Origin: Sabellastarte sp. h YS-2021
Lineage: Eukaryota > Annelida > Polychaeta > Sabellida > Sabellidae
NCBI GenBank assembly: GCA_964017235.1
Contig: OZ024928.1
Span: 4,278,001 to 4,342,000 of the forward strand
Direction of reading: 5' to 3'
Length of the DNA stretch: 64,000 nucleotides
Shown here: positions 46,650 through 57,950 of the stretch, in pieces
Layout: each line of letters starts with the position of its first letter
Position numbering within the stretch: the first letter of the stretch is position 1
Translations under genes and position numbers: made by a program
The notes under the pieces: model-generated
Database searches by the model: none
What the model saw: the letters and a program-made list of their open reading frames with translations, nothing else
Told to the model about the DNA's origin: nothing

Positions 46650-48920
46650 GTGAAAGGTCTTCCAAAAGTAGGTGAATGAGTTATTTGAGAAAAATTGGCT
46701 ATCTGCAATACTATTAAGAGATAATTCACATTTACTCATTTTGAGTAGGTGAATAATTATCTATGGGTCTGAAACTTCACCAAGTGAAAGCTCTCCCAAA
46801 AGTAGGTGAATGAGTTATTTGAGAAAAATTGGCTATCTGCAATACTTTTAGAGATAATTCGCATTTACTCATTTTGAGTAGGTGAGTAATTAGCTATGGG
46901 TCTGAAACTTCACCATGTGAAAGCTCTCCCACAAGTAGATGAATGAGTATTTGATAAAAATTGGGTATCCGCAATACTTTTACAGATAATTAGCATTTAC
47001 TCATTTTGAGTAGGTGAATAAATAGCTATGGGTCTGAAACTTCACAGAGTGAAAGCTCTCCCAAAAGTAGGTGAATGAGTTATTTGAGAAAAATTGGCTA
47101 TCTGCAATACTTTTAGAGATAATTCACATTTACTCATTTTGAGTAGGTGAATAATTAGCTATGGGTCTGAAACTTCACCAAGTGAAAGCTCTGCCAAAAG
47201 TAGGTGAATGAGTTATTTGAGAAAAATTGGCTATCTGCAATACTTTTAGAGATAATTCGCATTTACTCATTTTGAGTAGGTGAGTAATTTGCTATGGGTC
47301 TGAAACTTCACCAAGTGAAAGCTCTCCCAAAAGTAGGTGAATGAGTTATTTGAGAAAAATTGGCTATCTGCAATACTTTTAGAGATAATTCGCATTTACT
47401 CATTTTGAGTAGGTGAGTAATTAGCTATGGGTCTGAAACTTCACCAAGTGAAAGCTCTCCCAAAAGTAGGTGAATGATTAATTTGACAAAAATTGGCTAT
47501 CTGCAATACTTTAAGAGATAATTCGCATTTACTCATTTTGAGTAGGTGAGTAATTAGCTATGGGTCTGAAACTTCACCAAGTGAAAGCTCTCCCAAAAGT
47601 AGGTGAATGAGTTATTTGAGAAAAATTGGCTATCTGCAATACTTTTAGAGATAATTCGCATTTACTCATTTTGAGTAGGTGAGTAATTAGCTATGGGTCT
47701 GAAACTTCACCAAGTGAAAGCTCTCCCAAAAGTAGGTGAATGAGTTATTTGAGAAAAATTGGCTATCTGCAATACTTTTAGAGATAATTCGCATTTACTC
47801 ATTTTGAGTAGGTGAGTAATTAGCTATGGGTCTGAAACTTCACCATGTGAAAGCTCTCCCGCAAGTAGATGAATGAGTTATTTGATAAAAATTGGGTATC
47901 CACAATACTTTTACAGATAATTAGCATTTACTCATTTTGAGTAGGTAAATAATTAGCTATGGGTCTGAAACTTCACCATGTGAAAGCTCTCCCAAAATAG
48001 GTGAATGAGTTATTTGAGAAAAATTGGCTATCTGCAATACTTTTAGAGATAATTCGCATTTACTCATTTTGAGTAGGTGAGTAATTGGCTATGGGTCTGA
48101 AACTTCACCATGTGAAAGCTCTTCCAAAAGTAGGTGAATGAGTTATTTGAGAAAAATTAGCCATCTGTAATACTTTTAGAGGTAATTCGCATTTACTCAT
48201 TTTGAGTAGGTGAGCAATTAGCTATGGGTCTGAAACTTCACCATGTGAAAGCTCTCCCACAAGTAGATGAATGAGTATTTGATAAAAATTGGGTATCCGC
48301 AATACTTTTACAGATAATTAGCATTTACTCATTTTGAGTAGGTGAATAAATAGCTATGGGTCTGAAACTTCACAGAGTGAAAGCTCTCCCAAAAGTAGGT
48401 GAATGAGTTATTTGAGAAAAATTGGCTATCTGCAATACTTTTAGAGATAATCGCATTTACTCATTTTGAGTAGGTGAGTAATTAGCTATGGGTCTGAAAC
48501 TTCACCATGTGAAAGCTCTCCCGCAAGTAGATGAATGAGTTATTTGATAAAAATTGGGTATCCACAATACTTTTACAGATAATTAGCATTTACTCATTTT
48601 GAGTAGGTAAATAATTAGCTATGGGTCTGAAACTTCACCATGTGAAAGCTCTCCCAAAAGTAGGTGAATGAGTTATTTGAGAAAAATTGGCTATCTGCAA
48701 TACTTTTAGAGATAATTCGCATTTACTCATTTTGAGTAGGTGAGTAATTGGCTATGGGTCTGAAACTTCACCATGTGAAAGCTCTTCCAAAAGTAGGTGA
48801 ATGAGTTATTTGAGAAAAATTAGCCATCTGTAATACTTTTAGAGGTAATTCGCATTTACTCATTTTGAGTAGGTGAGCAATTAGCTATGGGTCTGAAACT
48901 TCACCAAGTGAAAGCTCTTT
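46650..48920. repeat. ~133-bp satellite array, about 17 units
   Basis: Each unit contains GTGAAAGCTCTCCCAAAAGT, AGGTGAATGAGTTATTTGAG, AAAAATTGGCTATCTGCAAT and ATTTACTCATTTTGAGTAGG. A second unit type (CAAGTAGATGAATGAG, AAAATTGGGTATCC) recurs near 46917, 47843, 48249 and 48507. Blocks at about 47830-48240 and 48490-48900 are nearly identical, showing segmental duplication inside the array. Confidence 0.95.
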
Positions 48921-48929
48921 GGGATAGGT

Positions 48930-49545
48930 GCTCTGCAGAGATACCCTGAAGATAAAAAATTTCGTCGAAATCGCTCTATGTAGCACGGTTTTCGAAATAT
49001 TAGCATTTTTGTGTTTTGCAATTTTTGCGCAAAAATTCGAAAATTCAAAATTGCCGCCATTTTTGGCGAGATAAAAATTTTTTCAAAATTGGGATAACTA
49101 CTCTGCAGAGATACCCTGTGGGTCAAAAATTTCGTCGAAATCGCTCTATCTAGCACGGTTTTCGAGATATAAGCATTTTTGTGTTTTGCAATTTTTGCGA
49201 AAATTTCGAAAATTCAAAATGGCCGCCATTTTTGGCGAGACAAAAATTTTTTGAAAATTGGGTAAAGTACTCTGCAGAGATATCCTGCAGGTCAAAAATT
49301 TTGTCGAAATTGCTCTATCTAGCACGGTTTTTGAGATATAAGCATTTTTGTGTTTTGCAATTTTTGCGAAAATTTCGAAAATTCAAAATGGCCGCCATTT
49401 TGGGCGAGACAAAAATTTTTTGAAAATTGGGAAAACTACTCCGCAGAAATATCCTGTGGGTCAAAAATTTCGTCGAAATCGCTCTATCTAGCACGGTTTT
49501 CGAGATATAAGCATTTTTGTGTTTTCCTTATTTGGAAAATTCGTA
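48930..49545. repeat. ~164-bp tandem repeats of the GGCCGCCAT family
   Basis: Four units with TTCGTCGAAATCGCTCTATC, TAGCACGGTTTTCGAGATAT, GCATTTTTGTGTTTTGCAA and AAAATGGCCGCCATTTT. Two further diverged units lie on the other side of the satellite (about 46280-46570). The family is shared with 30350-31420 although the enclosing elements have different ends. Confidence 0.9.
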
Positions 49546-50354
49546 ATGATTAATTAATCATTAATTACTCGGCCATTTCTTGACCAATCAATGCCAAAAT
49601 CTAATGATTTCCAGATTTTAATAGAATGAATGCATTTGCCAAGTTTCAGGTGAATTGATAAAATTCCTTTCAAGTTATCATCCGGACAAGCTTCCCCATC
49701 GAAAAAAGACATTTTTGGTCATGTGACCTCTCTGATTGGTTGAAATGTCACTGCAGCATATTCAAAAAAATTCCCCAAGGCTACTGCCTAAACCTGCCAA
49801 ATTTGAAAAGAATCCGCCTAACGGTTACAGAGTTATAAGGAAAACAAAATGCGGAGCCGGCGGAGCCGCAGGAGCCGGCGGAGCCGGCGGAGCCAGAAGC
49901 TCTCCCATACACAAACAAGCGTCCCTTGCGGGACGCTTAATGAGCGAGGTTTGTCTGAGGTAGTGGCAGCACGAATTGAAGCTCCTCAGAGAGTCTCAAC
50001 CAAATCAGTCTATGAGGCTAAGTGAACCATTTTTACAAAGTGGTGCCACAGTAATCAGGTGAACTTCAGGGCAAAGGTTGGTGACTTCCTGTTGAATCTA
50101 TTCCAGCACAGGAAGTTGCGGCCAAGTACAGTTGATAGCTACAGGTCAGCCATTGCAGACAAACTTGGAAATGCACCCATCTATAGTAGCAAAGATGAGA
50201 ATCTCACTTGTCTCTTGGTTAGTTTCCACAGAGACAGACTTAGGGGTCAGAGAGGCATCCCCTCCTGGAACATCCTGTTGGTGGAAACACAGAATGACTT
50301 TGTTTGGTGGGCCAGTGTTGCCAACTGAATTAGCAATTGTCCAATTGGTTAGAG

Positions 50355-51078
50355 CTCTTCAGATGTGACATGTTAAATAAGGTCAACATTTCAGAGTCCT
50401 TTTTATTCTAATATGTGACAACATATTGGAAATTGCGGACCTTTGTATAAAGGATTTGCACAAGGTAAAGAATGGGGAAAACGTTGAGACAAAACTATTT
50501 AATGTCACATCTGAAGAGCAATATGTCACATCTGAAGAGCATTTGGTCACATCTGAAGAGTTCCATTGGTGTCAAACTATTCCAGAAGCGATCTTCCAAT
50601 AGCCTTTTTTCTGAACTGGATTACAACTAAGTGCATTTGACTTTCATGGTAAGTCATAATAATGATCATTGATTTCATCTATCCATGTCACTGGAAGTAA
50701 AATCTACATTTTGTGAAGAAAGTGTAACTTTTTAAAAGTAGGCATCCTCATTTGTATATTAGGGACTTTTCCAATAAACTTTCATGTCTGTACACAGTTT
50801 TATATTCCCTAAAACAAAATAATATAAAATAAAGCTGAAATATTGCTTTTAAAACTATCAATCATGACAATACATCTTCATAGGTCAAACTAAACCTCTT
50901 CAGATGTGACATTTTCTGTTTCGGGCAGAAACTTTTGCCTGTCATTCTGTTGAAGAAAACCATTAAAGGTTTATATTTTCAGGCATTATAATGTACATGT
51001 TGTTCCTTCTAAACAGCATCTTTGTTTGATTCTGCAGCTCCTGTTTTTTTTTTTAAAGGTGGCCTCTTCAGATGTGAC
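50355..51078. repeat. right cluster of six CTCTTCAGATGTGAC motifs
   Basis: Exact copies: plus strand at 50355, 50896 and 51064; minus strand at 50504-50518, 50525-50539 and 50546-50560. The left cluster is all plus, so the orientation here is mixed. Confidence 0.95.
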
Positions 51079-51671
51079 AGGGCGTTTCGGACAACAGAAT
51101 TTAATATTTTAATTCAAATATACTCAGAGATGCATTGGGATAATGACTTTAAATCTTGATCACATTTAACCAAAGACTTTAGGCTATCATTTGACTAAAA
51201 ATGTCAGTAAAAGACAAAAAAATGTTATAGTAGTGGGTGCTCCAACAAAGTCACCCAATTTTCAAACCTAAATTTGCATATCCACCAGCACATACTCAAG
51301 AGCTTGTAGTTTAAAAAGTATTGAAGGTAGGTTCGAGTTTTATATACCAAATCAAATGTGAGATAATATGCTTTCATAAAAATATTGTTTTTTAGCATTT
51401 ATTAAGAGATTTATATGCAATATACACATTTTAAAACTTTGCTTTTTTCAGAGTGAACAAATTTTTGTGAAAAAATGGTGAATTTTGGTAACATATTCCT
51501 TTCTCATAAAAAAACGGCTAATCCAGTTGACCTGAAGTTGTCTCTCCACAACTGCCCATCATTAAGATATATTTTAATGTGAACCATTTCATTTTATATG
51601 CTTTGGTTGGCAAGCTTGACTCAAGTTTTTGAGGGTAGGTACAAATGGGTCATGTTATCATGCCACACCCC

Positions 51672-52575
51672 CACAGTACTAATAAAAGCTAATTATCAAA
51701 CTACAACTTTCTACAAATCTCTAGCTGGCAAATTAATGCATTCCCACTTAATGCATAAAACATTACCCACAATTTGTTGTCAAATCACAGCTTACATTAG
51801 TTATCTAACTGTACCCAGCACTCAGCTATCGCCCACGGCTTAGTGTTGATGAATCATGCTATTTTTACTCTAATAAGTAACAATGCTCGTACTTTTTATT
51901 TTTTTTTTCGAACACACACAACACACACAAAAAAGGAAAAGTGCAAATCGCAAGGAGTTACTTGCATGCGAGTGTCAATAGCCACTGAACTTAATCATCA
52001 CAGCAGACTGAGAATCTTCAACATCTACAGGATATGGCTCTAGTTATGGTTAACTTAATTTGATATGCACGATTCAGTTCTAGTTATGAACACTTATGAT
52101 TGATTTTAATTTATAGAGAGGACTTAGTTCTAGTAATATGTAGCTTCCATTTTTAACTATTTTTTAAAATACTGGATTATTTGATATTGGGATTTTCAAA
52201 TCGGTTTATGTCAAAATTGGACTGTTTACTAGCAGTGACTGCACTTTATACAGGCTGCTAACACAGATGCCCATCATATGAGTCTTGTATCAGTTTTTGT
52301 TCCTTTGTATGAACCTGCTCTGTGCTAATCTAAGATCATTGAGAATATTTTTTCACACTGGATGTAATCCTCGTGATAAAATTCTGAGTATATATCACAA
52401 AAAATACTATCTAACTGCTATTACTTGCTTAAATGCAATAATTTGCCTTCTACATGTAAATTTACACTCAGAATAATTGAAACAATTAAAAGTGTAAATT
52501 TTAGAATACTGTTTATTAAAATGCACTGATATAACTACTACACTCATCCATTCAAATACACACTGAGGCACTTAC
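51672..52575. other. NCX intron, no gene seen
   Basis: AT-rich sequence between the transposon TIR and the donor of the next NCX exon. Short ACACACA runs near 51911-51930. Nothing else recognised. Confidence 0.5.
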
Positions 52576-52695
52576 CCGTCGGTGGGACAAAAGCAAACAG
52601 AACCTTCCAGAAGATAGTGAGGAAGTGCATGACATAATCCATACAGGACGGCAACTTCTCCTCTCCATCCTCATCATCATCGTCATCATCATCCC
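52576..52695 (-). CDS. NCX: Na+/Ca2+ exchanger, antepenultimate coding exon (end of cytosolic loop)
   Basis: The 120-bp exon runs from acceptor CTTACTTTCAG to donor GTAAGTG on the minus strand, entering with two bases and leaving with one, in phase with exon 24079-24237. It encodes a run of acidic residues (seven Asp, then EDGEE), [20 protein letters not shown] and FAFVPPT. This is the end of the large regulatory cytosolic loop and the first membrane segment of the C-terminal half, as in vertebrate NCX1. No further NCX exon was found between here and the window end, so the next upstream intron is longer than 11 kb. The acidic run is encoded by GAT/GAC repeats, a natural spot for length variation. 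Confidence 0.95.
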
Positions 52696-52949
52696 CTGAA
52701 AGTAAGCGGCCAATCAGAAAGTGTATTACAAACAGCTAATCGTATTTAACAATACACAGTGAATGGCTAACCAAATTCACAAAATAAATCAAAACGGGAG
52801 AAATATTGTAAACTTTTAATACATGTAATACTGCCATGGTCTCTGATACTTATTAGAGTAGTTTTATTTCTGTTGCAATTCGTTTGAGGTTAGGCCATCT
52901 TTTGGCCTAATTTGACTGGACTACATTGTCATAATCAATCCAAAGAATG

Positions 52950-53315
52950 TATATGGCCAATCATTGAGACTTGGGAAAGAGACTAAGTTGTGAGAGGGGG
53001 ACTAAGTATACAGCAATCAGCAAGAGGGAGACTGAGTGTACAGCCAATCAGTGAGAGGGACACTGAGAGTACAGCCAATCAATGAGAGAGAGACCGAGTA
53101 TACAGGCAATCAGTGAGAGGGAGACTGAGTATACAGGCAATCAGTGAGAGGGAGACTGAGTATACAGGCAATCAGTGAGAGGGACGCAGTTTGTACAACC
53201 AATCATTTAAAAGGGACATGGTGTGTACAGCCAATCAGTGAGAGGTACCAAGTTGTATCTTGAATCTGTGAGAGGGACACTGAGTGTACAGCCAATCTGT
53301 GAGTATACAGTCAAT
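52950..53315. repeat. ~33-bp minisatellite
   Basis: Units read approximately CAATCAGTGAGAGGGAGACT, GAGTATACAGG. Three consecutive copies between about 53100 and 53190 are nearly identical; outer copies are diverged. Confidence 0.85.
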
Positions 53316-55179
53316 AATGGTTAATAGGTTTGGATTTCACTTTAATTTCAACAACTTATTCATGTCAGGTCTGATGGGGGTTTACTGAATCAAAAACCGG
53401 AGAAACAAACTGATGTCATATGATGACTCAAAAGAAATTCATGTCATTTGTGCATTTTTACAAATGGTTCCTCTGACACAAATCATTTGTGAAACCAAAT
53501 GTAACAACACCGACAGTGAACACTTACAGTGAAGGACTGGTAGTTGTGAAATTCTGGGTGTAAAATGGCACAATTTATTTTTTTTTTAAATAAATAAATA
53601 AATGAATAAACACCAGAACTAGGCAATGGATGTAGTTTATGTATCATCAAACAAGCGAGCCACTGCAGCTGTGACAAAAGAAAAGGTGAATATTTTACAT
53701 ACTATGACCCAACTCCCACAAATGACCTTACATTAAACAGTTTTGGGAGAAATGCTTTTGACTGATATAAAGTGTATCTATCTACCTTTGACATTAGCAA
53801 CCTCTAAACACACCTGCACACTATTACATTGGATGCCACATGGTTGCTGTATCTAACGGATAGAATTCAAAATACAGGTAACAACCTGACACAAACATAA
53901 CCACACATTCAGCTGCGAAAAAGGAATCATAACAATGTGTGCTCCTTAATTACAAATACCAATTTTATCTGTCCACCTGAAACGTGACAAAATAATTACA
54001 TGTATCATATGTGATAAAGAAACTGTGAAGCATGTAGCGGAAGCAATGCGATTAAAGTAATTCCAGCCACTTCCTGTAGACGGGTGGGGTGAGGCCTGAA
54101 GATGTGTATGGTAAATGTCATCTTATCACATAAAGGGACTATAGTTCTCAGTACTGCTACATTAAATAGGAGCCACATGTGATAGGAATGTGTACTAATT
54201 GCTGCTAATAACTCCTCAATGCAGCTCCCCATCAGCACGAAAGACTAAGTGACAACCATCAAGCAATGAGCAGAAAAAGGTGCACATATGAAGGCTTGTA
54301 TATGTGTATAAGTGTATGTGTGTGTGACAGGGTGGGTTCATTTGTAAGGCATTGTTTCCACATGTCTGATCTGTGATACACGAGATGTGATGGCAATTTG
54401 AAATGTAGTAAACCCTTGTAAGGTCAAATTCCAAGTAACCAGTAGATTATTTCCACAGAACAGGGACATCTATACTGTAGAAATGAATTATGTATGTACA
54501 GACTTTATCACAAAATAGCCTCAAATAACGGATGTCATTCCATGCTTTATTCACTAGTTTCACTTCAAGTTTCTTTTAAAATTTTTGTCTTTGAGATTCT
54601 ATTATATGATTCTCTATAAAGAACACCTGCAATATGCATAGAGATACATTTTCATTGACTGCACAGTTCTCTGTATAAAACTAATTGGTAAATTTCAAAA
54701 GAAAAAACCCTCTGAGGGCTGGATAATTACTTTGACATAAAGCAGAATTACACAAGTCATATTTCCACGTAACACTTTATGCCAGAATAGAAGCACAGAA
54801 AAAATACATCAGAAGTGATGAATCGCATACATGGAAATATAGACTAATGTTGAGTGACTATAGGTTAAGTGAAAAGGGTAGAGGGGGAGGACTGGGGAAG
54901 TGGCAGACAATTAACAATACATTTCCTTGTCAATATATAGGTGTGAAATAATGAAAGACACTGTCCCACCTTTGTACCTTTACATACAGGTGTTAAATGC
55001 TGCTTGGTCATTGTACAATAAAATAAGCCATATACTCAACAGCAGGTAAATAAATGTAAAAGCTCCTTTGTATAAAACTACAGGTCTCCCATTGGAGGTT
55101 CAGGTCGAACATTGATATTGAAGATTTCTTTAATTTATATCCAAAACTTTTCACTAAATTGAGGTCCTTTGTCTGGAAC
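53316..55179. other. NCX intron, no gene seen
   Basis: AT-rich intron with no recognised exon or element; a short TTTTTTTAAATAAATAAATA low-complexity run lies at about 53578-53600. Confidence 0.5.
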
Positions 55180-55310
55180 TAACCAATGTCCCTACTAAGT
55201 ATCAACTTTCTACACCTTACAATTTTTAAGGTACAGCTCAAACTTTTCCCCGCTGCCTGCCTGCCTGCCTGACCACTGATCTGGACACCATGGGTGAAAA
55301 CAAATTTTAA
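55180..55310 (-). repeat. relic of the family-D repeat
   Basis: CCAATGTCCCTACTAAGTATCAACTT-like sequence, a C/TGCC-rich tract and GGACACCATGGGTGAAAACAA match 36629-36745. The terminal hairpin of family D is missing here because the next element begins. Confidence 0.7.
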
Positions 55311-55479
55311 CAAGCAATCAGTGCCTGTGAACGGGCTCTGTGTCAGCTGACTGTGATTTGAGTTTCAGAGTAAAAGTGAAAAAACAGAAGTACACAAAAT
55401 TTGTGTCCTGTAAATGGTATTCAGAAGTAAAGTACCAAGTTTACTGTTAAGGTGTAAAATGTAGGTGTAAAATATATTC

Positions 55480-57345
55480 AAACAAAATACTGTAAGTGCA
55501 ATTGCTTTCGAGTTACAACTGATTTACTCAATACCTGAAAATAGCTATTGCTCAGCTGTGTAATGACCTACAGGTCTGCAATTTTACTATGTTGTAGCTA
55601 ACCAAACAGTAGCTGGATAACATATTTAAACAAAATTCTCTAAATGCAGTAGTTTTCTAGTTATAAGTGACTTACTCAACTGTGATATCAGAGTAGCTAT
55701 TGCTCCACTTTCCGATAAGCTACAGGTCTGTAATTTTACTATATATAGCTGACCCATAAGTAGGTGAAGAACATATTTAAACAAAAAACTGTTAATGCAA
55801 TAGTTTTCAAGTTACAACTGATTTACTCAACAGTGATAACCTGAAAATAGCTACTGGTCAACTGTGTAATGAACTACAGCTCTGCAATTTTACTATGTTA
55901 TAGCAGATCAAAAAGTAGGTAAATAACATATTCAAACAAAATACTCTAAATGCAATAATTTTCAAGTTACAAATGATTTACTCAACAACTATACTCTGAA
56001 AGTAGCTTTAGCTCAGCTACGGCATGAGCCACAGGTCTGCAATTTCACTATGTTATAGCTGAAAGAAAAGTAGATGAATAACATATTTAAACAAAATACT
56101 GTAAATGCAATAGTTTTGAAGTTACAAATGATTTACTCAACAGTGAGGGCTAGAAAGTAGCTATAGCTCAGCTATGCACTGAGCTACAGGTCTGCAATTT
56201 TAGTATGTTACCACTGACATAAAAGCAGATGAATAACATATTTAAACAAAATACTGTAAATGCAATAGTTTTGAAGTTACAAATGATTTACTCAACAGGG
56301 AGAACCTGAAAGTAGCAATAGCTCAGCTATGCACTGAGCTACAGGTCTGTAATTATACTATGTTATAGCTGACCCATAAGTAGGTGAAGAATATATTTAA
56401 ACAAATTCATGTAAATGCAATAGTTTTCAAGTTACAACTGATTTACTCAACAGTGAGAACCTGAAAATAGTTACTGCTCAGCTATGTAATGAGCTTCAGG
56501 TCTGCAATTTTACTATGTCATAGCTGACCAAAAAGTAGGTGAATAACATATTAAACAAAATACTCTAAATGCAATAGTTTTTAAGTTACAACTGTTTTGC
56601 TCAACAGTGAGAACCTGAAAATAGCCACTGCTCAGCTATACCTGTATGCCAGAAGCTACAGGTCTGCAACTTCACTATCTTATAGCTAATTGAAAAGCAC
56701 ATGAATAAATGATCAAACAAAATTCTCTAAATGCAACAGTTTTCAAGTTACAATCAATTTACTCAACAGTGACAACATGAAAATAGCTATTACTCAGCTA
56801 TGCCATGAGCTACAGGTCTGCAATTTTACTATGTTATAGCTGACTAAAAAGTTGCTGAATAACATATTTATACAAATTTCTGTAAATGCAATAGTTTTCA
56901 AGTTATAACTAATTTACTCAATAGTGATAACCTCAAAATAGCTATTGCTCAGCTATGATATAAACTACAGGTCTGCAAATTTACCATGTTATAGCTGATC
57001 CAAAAGTAGGTGAATAACATACTTAAAGAATATACTCTAAATGTAATAGTTTTCAAGTTCTAACTGATTTACTCAACAGTGATAATCTCAAAGTAGCTAT
57101 GACCCAAAAGTAGCTGAATAACATCTTTATACAAAATTCTCTGATGCAATAGTTTTCAAATTACAACGGATTTTACTCATTTTGGAAGTTACTGAAAGTT
57201 AAAAAGTAGCTATTACTCACTTAGCTATTGGGATAGACAATCAAGTTACTCACCATGTTGTAGTTATGGAAAAAGTAGCTGAATAACATATTTTAACAAA
57301 ATGCTCTAAATGCAATATTTTTCAAGTTATAAGTGATTTTGTGCA
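55480..57345. repeat. ~155-bp tandem array, about 12 units
   Basis: Units share GAGCTACAGGTCTGCAATTT, TACTATGTTATAGCTGACC, AAAAGTAGGTGAATAACATA, AATGCAATAGTTTTCAAGTT and ATTTACTCAACAGTGA. The anchor CAGGTCTG(C/T)AATT recurs about every 155 bp from 55571 to 56967. The words AGTAGGTGAATAA and ATTTACTCA also occur in the satellite at 46650-48920, suggesting remote kinship. Confidence 0.88.
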
Positions 57346-57640
57346 TGATTTCATGAATTTTAATGCATTAAAAATTAATTAAAAATTTCATAAAAAAATA
57401 AGAAAGATCCAGGCTTGATACTCACACAAGTGAATCTACTAGTGGCCTAGTTCATATGCGCAACATAAGAGAAAAATCCCTTCAATAGTGATCGAATGAG
57501 AATTTGTGATCAAGTGTTGTAATTTTCACACTTTGGGTGGGGGTACCTCACTTCTAATGGCTCTGGGGAAATGACGAACAGGCAGATCTGCATGAATTTG
57601 AAAAATTTAATAGTAATTTAAATTTTTATTAGAAATACTT

Positions 57641-57809
57641 ACCATTTCCTAACAGTAGCTATTTGTTGGAGCCATCCAACCCAATGGCCAATGCAGAGAT
57701 GCGATTTTAAGGTTTACTAACAACCTTAACCAAGCCATTGGGTTACAGTAGTCCATCCTCCCGCCAAAGAGGTCACATGACTACATTGTTTACCTCATTA
57801 TTTTTGTTG
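57641..57809. repeat. DIRS-C inverted terminal repeat (3' side)
   Basis: Reverse complement of 62970-63138 with few differences (for example CAATGCAGAG against CAACGCAGAG). Includes CCATTTCCTAACAGTAGCTA and the GCCATTGGGTTACAGTAGTC segment. Confidence 0.92.
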
Positions 57810-57854
57810 CAAGTAAAAGAATGACTTGCGGGGAGGCGGGAGGGAAATTTGAGT

Positions 57855-57950
57855 GTTAGGAAATGGTAAGTATTTCTAATAAAAATTTAAATTACTATTA
57901 AATTTTTCAATTTTATAGCGAAATACCCTTACCATTTCCTAACAGTAGCT
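57855..57950. repeat. DIRS-C internal complementary region
   Basis: Its left half is the reverse complement of the 57601-57655 end and its right half that of the end at about 63112-63160, so it carries the junction of the two termini. Its position next to the low-coordinate ITR fits a minus-strand element. Confidence 0.9.

Larger units (their letters stand above)
46146..49940 (-). mobile_element. Helentron-like element, family C, long copy carrying satellite DNA, nested in DIRS-B
   Basis: Same ends as 32296-33138. Minus strand 5' end TTAAGCGTCCC folding with GGGACGCTT; near the 3' end GGGACGCTTTG, a perfect hairpin GTTTTTGCTATGCAAAAAC, then GCGATCCTCTAG at 46146-46149 followed by TT. A T-run separates hairpin and end. 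The DIRS-B sequence on both sides aligns with DIRS-A (about 19645-19680) with no base duplicated, so insertion left no target duplication. The inside holds two units of the GGCCGCCAT repeat, a 2.3-kb array of a ~133-bp satellite, four more GGCCGCCAT-type units and a (GGAGCC)n-like tract at about 49855-49895. It encodes no protein. Confidence 0.8.
43738..50354 (+). pseudogene. decayed DIRS retrotransposon (DIRS-B)
   Basis: Colinear with DIRS-A but full of stops and deletions. Left: a truncated ITR (CTTCCT..TGTGACGTCA at about 43743-43773); then gag (SPGQKRG at about 43870), damaged throughout; gag jumps to mid RT at about 45190, with a DDW segment of the RT active site near 45300; a second large deletion joins RNase H to the 3' part of the RT frame near 45865; then the element at 46146-49940 interrupts it; the recombinase N-terminal part follows at 49941-50290. 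The right end, ATTAGCAATTGTCCA at about 50330-50344, matches the DIRS-A terminus. Nothing functional remains. Confidence 0.88.
43020..51671. mobile_element. DNA transposon with short TIRs, expanded by nested insertions
   Basis: GGGGTGTGGCATGATAACAT at 43020-43039 (continuing through GACCCA) is repeated in reverse complement at 51646-51671, giving ~26-bp TIRs. The flanks share CACA, a possible short target duplication that is ambiguous because of the C-rich ends. Between the TIRs, outside the DIRS-B insertion, eleven exact copies of CTCTTCAGATGTGAC form two subterminal clusters. Removing DIRS-B (43738-50354) leaves about 2 kb without a transposase, i.e. a non-autonomous element. Subterminal motif clusters next to TIRs are typical of hAT and CACTA-type transposons, where they bind transposase; the superfamily here is not determined. 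Confidence 0.65.

Noticed and set aside
46650-48920. Regular repeats that might suggest a CRISPR array
   Set aside because: Units are contiguous ~133-bp satellite monomers without unique spacers, in eukaryotic DNA.
43020-51671. Assignment of the TIR element to CACTA/EnSpm
   Set aside because: The left flank plus TIR begins CACAGGGG, but the right end does not mirror the CACAG; the flanking CACA may be a target duplication, so the superfamily stays open.
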